From positions 1 to 8,688 of the forward strand of contig WOYJ01000153.1 of assembly GCA_011620845.1 (NCBI GenBank): 8,688 nt of DNA, in the 5' to 3' direction. This document shows, piece after piece, positions 7,265 to 8,688 of the stretch (the stretch's first letter is position 1; each line of letters opens with the position of its first letter). Source of the DNA: Methanobacteriaceae archaeon (GTDB lineage Archaea > Methanobacteriota > Methanobacteria > Methanobacteriales > Methanobacteriaceae). Both the position numbers and the translations under genes were made by a program. A model generated the notes under the pieces. The model ran no database searches, was not told the DNA's origin, and worked only from the letters and a program-made list of their open reading frames with translations.

Positions 7265-7287
7265 ACTAACAGAAATTGGTGATTTAA

Positions 7288-7512
7288 ATGAAAGGAATAA
7301 TAGCATTCGCAATAGGAAACAAAAATGTTGAAATCATTGTAGAAAACTCAAAAATCGTTGAACATAAAATCGAAACAAGTAAGAACTTATTTACGAAAAT
7401 AAGCTTCTTTAACAGCGATAATAGTGACATGACAGAAGATGAATACAATCAGTTTTATGATGAAAACACTGAATTAGTAGAGCTTTTAGCAGATTTAGAA
7501 GTTCTATTATGA
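7288..7512 (+). CDS. Small, strongly acidic protein of unknown function
   Basis: A 74-residue protein I do not recognise. ATG 7288 has a perfect GGTGAT Shine-Dalgarno five bases after 7278, so translation is well supported. The N-terminal half alternates hydrophobic and polar residues (IIAFAIGNKNVEIIVENSKIVEHKIE) like a beta-hairpin or small sheet. The C-terminal half (residues 38-74) has eleven Asp/Glu and no basic residue, and ends in an amphipathic TELVELLADLEVLL helix. I count 15 acidic and 6 Lys residues and no Arg or Cys, a net charge near -9. There is no signal peptide or membrane segment. It is the first gene of a rightward cassette that also encodes a ribbon-helix-helix protein and a DUF5131 protein, next to the viral packaging genes. 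Small acidic viral proteins include DNA mimics that block host defences, but nothing here proves that role. Confidence 0.65.
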   Translation: MKGIIAFAIGNKNVEIIVENSKIVEHKIETSKNLFTKISFFNSDNSDMTEDEYNQFYDENTELVELLADLEVLL

Positions 7513-7550
7513 TTAATTTTTTTTTGATATTATGATTAATTTTTTTTGGA
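7505..7550 (+). repeat. Tandem 23-base duplication carrying T-tracts (candidate double terminator)
   Basis: Two adjacent 23-base units, 7505-7527 and 7528-7550, differ at one position only. Each begins TATTATGATTAA and continues into eight or nine T. The first unit overlaps the last codons and TGA stop of the acidic protein gene. The second ends in GGA, which forms the first half of the GGAGGT ribosome-binding site of the next gene. T-runs of this length act as intrinsic terminators in archaea, so this may lower expression of the downstream ribbon-helix-helix and DUF5131 genes. Confidence 0.7.
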
Positions 7551-7559
7551 GGTATTTAT

Positions 7560-7700
7560 ATGAGTAAGGAATGGGCCATAAATTCAATAAATATTCGTAA
7601 AAGTACGAAAGAACGTCTTAATAAGATTGGTAAAATGACTTATGATGAGATCATAGTTAAATTACTCGATTTCTGGGATGATAATCATGAACAGGACTAA
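7560..7700 (+). CDS. Short ribbon-helix-helix (VapB/CopG-like) DNA-binding protein
   Basis: A 46-residue protein. ATG 7560 is preceded by GGAGGT at 7548-7553, a strong site at a six-base spacing. The sequence NSINIRKSTKERLNKIGKMTYDEIIVKLLDFWDD fits the ribbon-helix-helix pattern: a short strand (SINIR), then a first helix beginning STKERL, a turn at GKMT, and a second helix YDEIIVKLLDFW. It resembles archaeal VapB-like antitoxins and small CopG-type regulators, which bind DNA as dimers. No VapC/PIN toxin follows, so a plain transcriptional regulator of the cassette is more likely than a toxin-antitoxin pair. The final 14 bases overlap the start of the DUF5131 gene in another frame, so the two are probably translated together. 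Confidence 0.75.
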   Translation: MSKEWAINSINIRKSTKERLNKIGKMTYDEIIVKLLDFWDDNHEQD

Positions 7701-8352
7701 GATCGAATGGACTGATATGAGTTGGAATCCGGTGACTGGGTGTAAGCATGAGTGTGAGTATTGTTATGCACGTGCAATTAGCAATAGGTTTAAAAGGTCT
7801 TTTGAACCCATGTTTCATGAATCACGTATTAGGCAGCCTTTAAAAGAAAACGAAAGTAAAAAAATTTTTGTTTGTAGTATGGCTGATCTGTTTGGTGAAT
7901 GGGTTCCAGATGACTGGATTAAACGTGTTTTACATATCTGTGAATTAAGTAAGCATCATACTTTTCAGTTTTTAACTAAGAATCCTGAACGGTATCTTGA
8001 CTTTGAGTTTCCTAAGAATTGTTGGCTTGGAGCTTCAGCTACAGATCAGGATATGTATGATCGTGCTATGGATATCTTTGATGAACTTAAAGCTCCTGTT
8101 AAATATTTGTCGTGTGAGCCTTTGCTTGGTGAAATTGTACTTGATAAACGTGTTGATTGGCTTATTATTGGTGCTTGTAGTACTCCGAAACCATCACAAC
8201 CTGATAAGGGATGGGTTATTGATATGATTAGTTATGCAGAGGATAATGAGATTCCTTTGTTTTTAAAGCCTAATTTATCAGTTGTTGATCATAAGCGGTT
8301 TAAAGAGTTTCCGGTTTCTAGTTGTGTTGAAACTCAAATGGTTCTTTTTTAA
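7687..8352 (+). CDS. DUF5131 (phage Gp37/Gp68 family) Cx3Cx2C protein
   Basis: A 221-residue member of the DUF5131 family (PF07505), a radical-SAM-like family of unknown reaction that is common in phages and mobile DNA. Diagnostic features are the N-terminal MNRTKIEWTDMSWNPVTGC followed by Cys19-x3-Cys23-x2-Cys26-Tyr, which could ligate a 4Fe-4S cluster. Further along are VCSMADLFGEWVP (62-74), FQFLTKNPERY (94-103), NCWLGASATDQD (111-122), LSCEPLLGEI (141-150), VDWLIIGACS (156-165) and PLFLKPNL (190-197), plus an EFPV near the end. I place the start at ATG 7687, because family members begin M-x-K-I-E-W-T; ATG 7678 in the same frame would add three residues. It overlaps the preceding gene by 14 bases, and no three-Cys-motif partner (TcmP) gene is visible beside it. 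Biochemical role is unknown. Confidence 0.88.
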   Translation: MNRTKIEWTDMSWNPVTGCKHECEYCYARAISNRFKRSFEPMFHESRIRQPLKENESKKIFVCSMADLFGEWVPDDWIKRVLHICELSKHHTFQFLTKNPERYLDFEFPKNCWLGASATDQDMYDRAMDIFDELKAPVKYLSCEPLLGEIVLDKRVDWLIIGACSTPKPSQPDKGWVIDMISYAEDNEIPLFLKPNLSVVDHKRFKEFPVSSCVETQMVLF

Positions 8353-8371
8353 TTTATTTTTTCTCCTTTTT
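8345..8371 (+). terminator. T-rich tract after DUF5131 gene
   Basis: Plus-strand T-runs at 8345-8350, 8357-8362 and 8367-8371 begin at the DUF5131 stop codon. Consecutive T-runs like these serve as archaeal intrinsic terminators and would end the rightward cassette. They lie inside the 3' end of the converging methyltransferase gene, where they encode its Lys-rich tail on the other strand. Confidence 0.45.
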
Positions 8372-8688
8372 CTCCTGTAAATTCTTCATATCTTTTTATG
8401 ATTATATCACAGTAATGAGGATCTAATTCCATCATGTAACAATTTCTTTCTAATTGTTCACATGCAATTAATGTACTGCCAGACCCACCGAATAGGTCTA
8501 ATATATTTTCATTTTTGTAAGAGTAATGTTGTATAAACTTTGATGGTAATTCTAAGCGTTTTTCATGCCTATGTTCACCATCTTTTCTTTTATTTATCTT
8601 TATATGTGTACTAAATGCATCATATAAGTTTCTTAGTCTTGTTTCTCCTTTACGGAAGTAAGCTATTAAATCATGGCCTGTCATTGGC
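8349..8688 (-). CDS. DNA methyltransferase (N4/N6, beta class), C-terminal part; runs off the window
   Basis: The last 112 or so residues of a DNA methyltransferase of the N6_N4_Mtase family (PF01555). The frame is open to the right edge, so the true start and the catalytic DPPY motif, which precedes this region in beta-class enzymes, lie outside the window; an internal ATG at 8684 is not a credible start. Visible are RKGETRLRNLYDAFS, the HRHEKRLELPSKFIQHYS segment, the SAM-binding motif DLFGGSGSTLIACEQL, and MELDPHYCDIIIKRYEEFTG. The usual EKPLEL reads EKRLEL here, a possible functional change. Phage-borne solitary methyltransferases often protect viral DNA from host restriction. It converges on the DUF5131 gene and the two stop codons overlap by two bases (8350-8351). 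Confidence 0.88.
   Translation of the reverse strand, partial: PMTGHDLIAYFRKGETRLRNLYDAFSTHIKINKRKDGEHRHEKRLELPSKFIQHYSYKNENILDLFGGSGSTLIACEQLERNCYMMELDPHYCDIIIKRYEEFTGEKGEKIN

Larger units (their letters stand above)
7198..7287. promoter_or_regulatory. Divergent promoter/operator region between terS and the plus-strand cassette
   Basis: This 90-base AT-rich region must drive the packaging genes leftward and the small cassette rightward. It contains a consensus archaeal TATA box TTTATATA at 7216-7223, which also reads TATATAAA on the minus strand. There is a second TATA-like stretch made of two TAGTA units at 7236-7247. An 8-base direct repeat TGACTAAC occurs at 7227-7234 and 7263-7270. A perfect 6-base inverted repeat is at 7249-7254/7259-7264 (CAAGTA GGAA TACTTG). 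The repeats lie over and just downstream of the expected transcription start of the plus-strand genes, as operators usually do. A natural candidate to bind them is the ribbon-helix-helix protein encoded at 7560. Confidence 0.5.

Noticed and set aside
7560..8352. Toxin-antitoxin pair made of the ribbon-helix-helix gene and the next gene
   Set aside because: The next gene is a DUF5131 protein with a Cx3Cx2C motif, not a PIN, RelE or other known toxin type.

Overview
This window looks like the packaging and capsid module of a head-tailed (HK97-fold, Caudoviricetes-type) virus or provirus, followed by the edge of an accessory region. The DNA is AT-rich by eye. Most starts carry an upstream GGTGAT or GGAGGT Shine-Dalgarno, a consensus TTTATATA box lies in the only divergent intergenic region, and several gene ends have bare T-tracts without long GC stems. 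Together with an archaeal-style ribbon-helix-helix protein, this suggests an AT-rich methanogenic archaeal host such as Methanobrevibacter or Methanosphaera. The Shine-Dalgarno sequences alone do not separate archaea from bacteria, so an AT-rich Firmicutes phage remains possible.

Layout, minus strand, read right to left from 7197 to 5: small terminase, large terminase, HK97-type portal, Mu-F/SPP1-gp7-like head morphogenesis protein, prohead protease, major capsid protein, then a small Ala/Thr/Val-rich protein that may be a virion component. This is the usual late-gene order: TerS and TerL recognise and pump DNA, the portal is the entry vertex, and the capsid shell is built on a scaffold and matured by the protease. 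Three start codons are best placed downstream of the longest open frame (TerS 7197, protease 2931, capsid 1544), because the longer versions begin at TTG or GTG triplets in promoter or ribosome-binding sequence. Portal appears to start at TTG.

The most informative structural detail is inside the protease gene. A very strong Shine-Dalgarno sits seven bases before an in-frame ATG at 2073, which predicts a separately translated 159-residue acidic scaffold nested in the protease C-terminus, like lambda C/Nu3.

Layout, plus strand, 7288 to 8352: a small cassette pointing away from the packaging genes. It encodes a strongly acidic 74-residue protein of unknown function, a 46-residue ribbon-helix-helix protein too short for usual gene callers, and a DUF5131 (phage Gp37/Gp68) Cx3Cx2C protein whose start overlaps the preceding gene. 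A tandemly duplicated T-tract lies between the first two genes. At the right edge, on the minus strand, is the C-terminal end of a beta-class DNA methyltransferase that converges on the DUF5131 gene with overlapping stop codons. The small acidic gene followed by a DNA-binding regulator next to a viral structural module resembles the arrangement of known anti-defence loci; this is a hypothesis from layout only.

Every gap between genes is shorter than 100 bases. I saw no tRNA, rRNA, CRISPR array, insertion sequence, integrase or attachment site.
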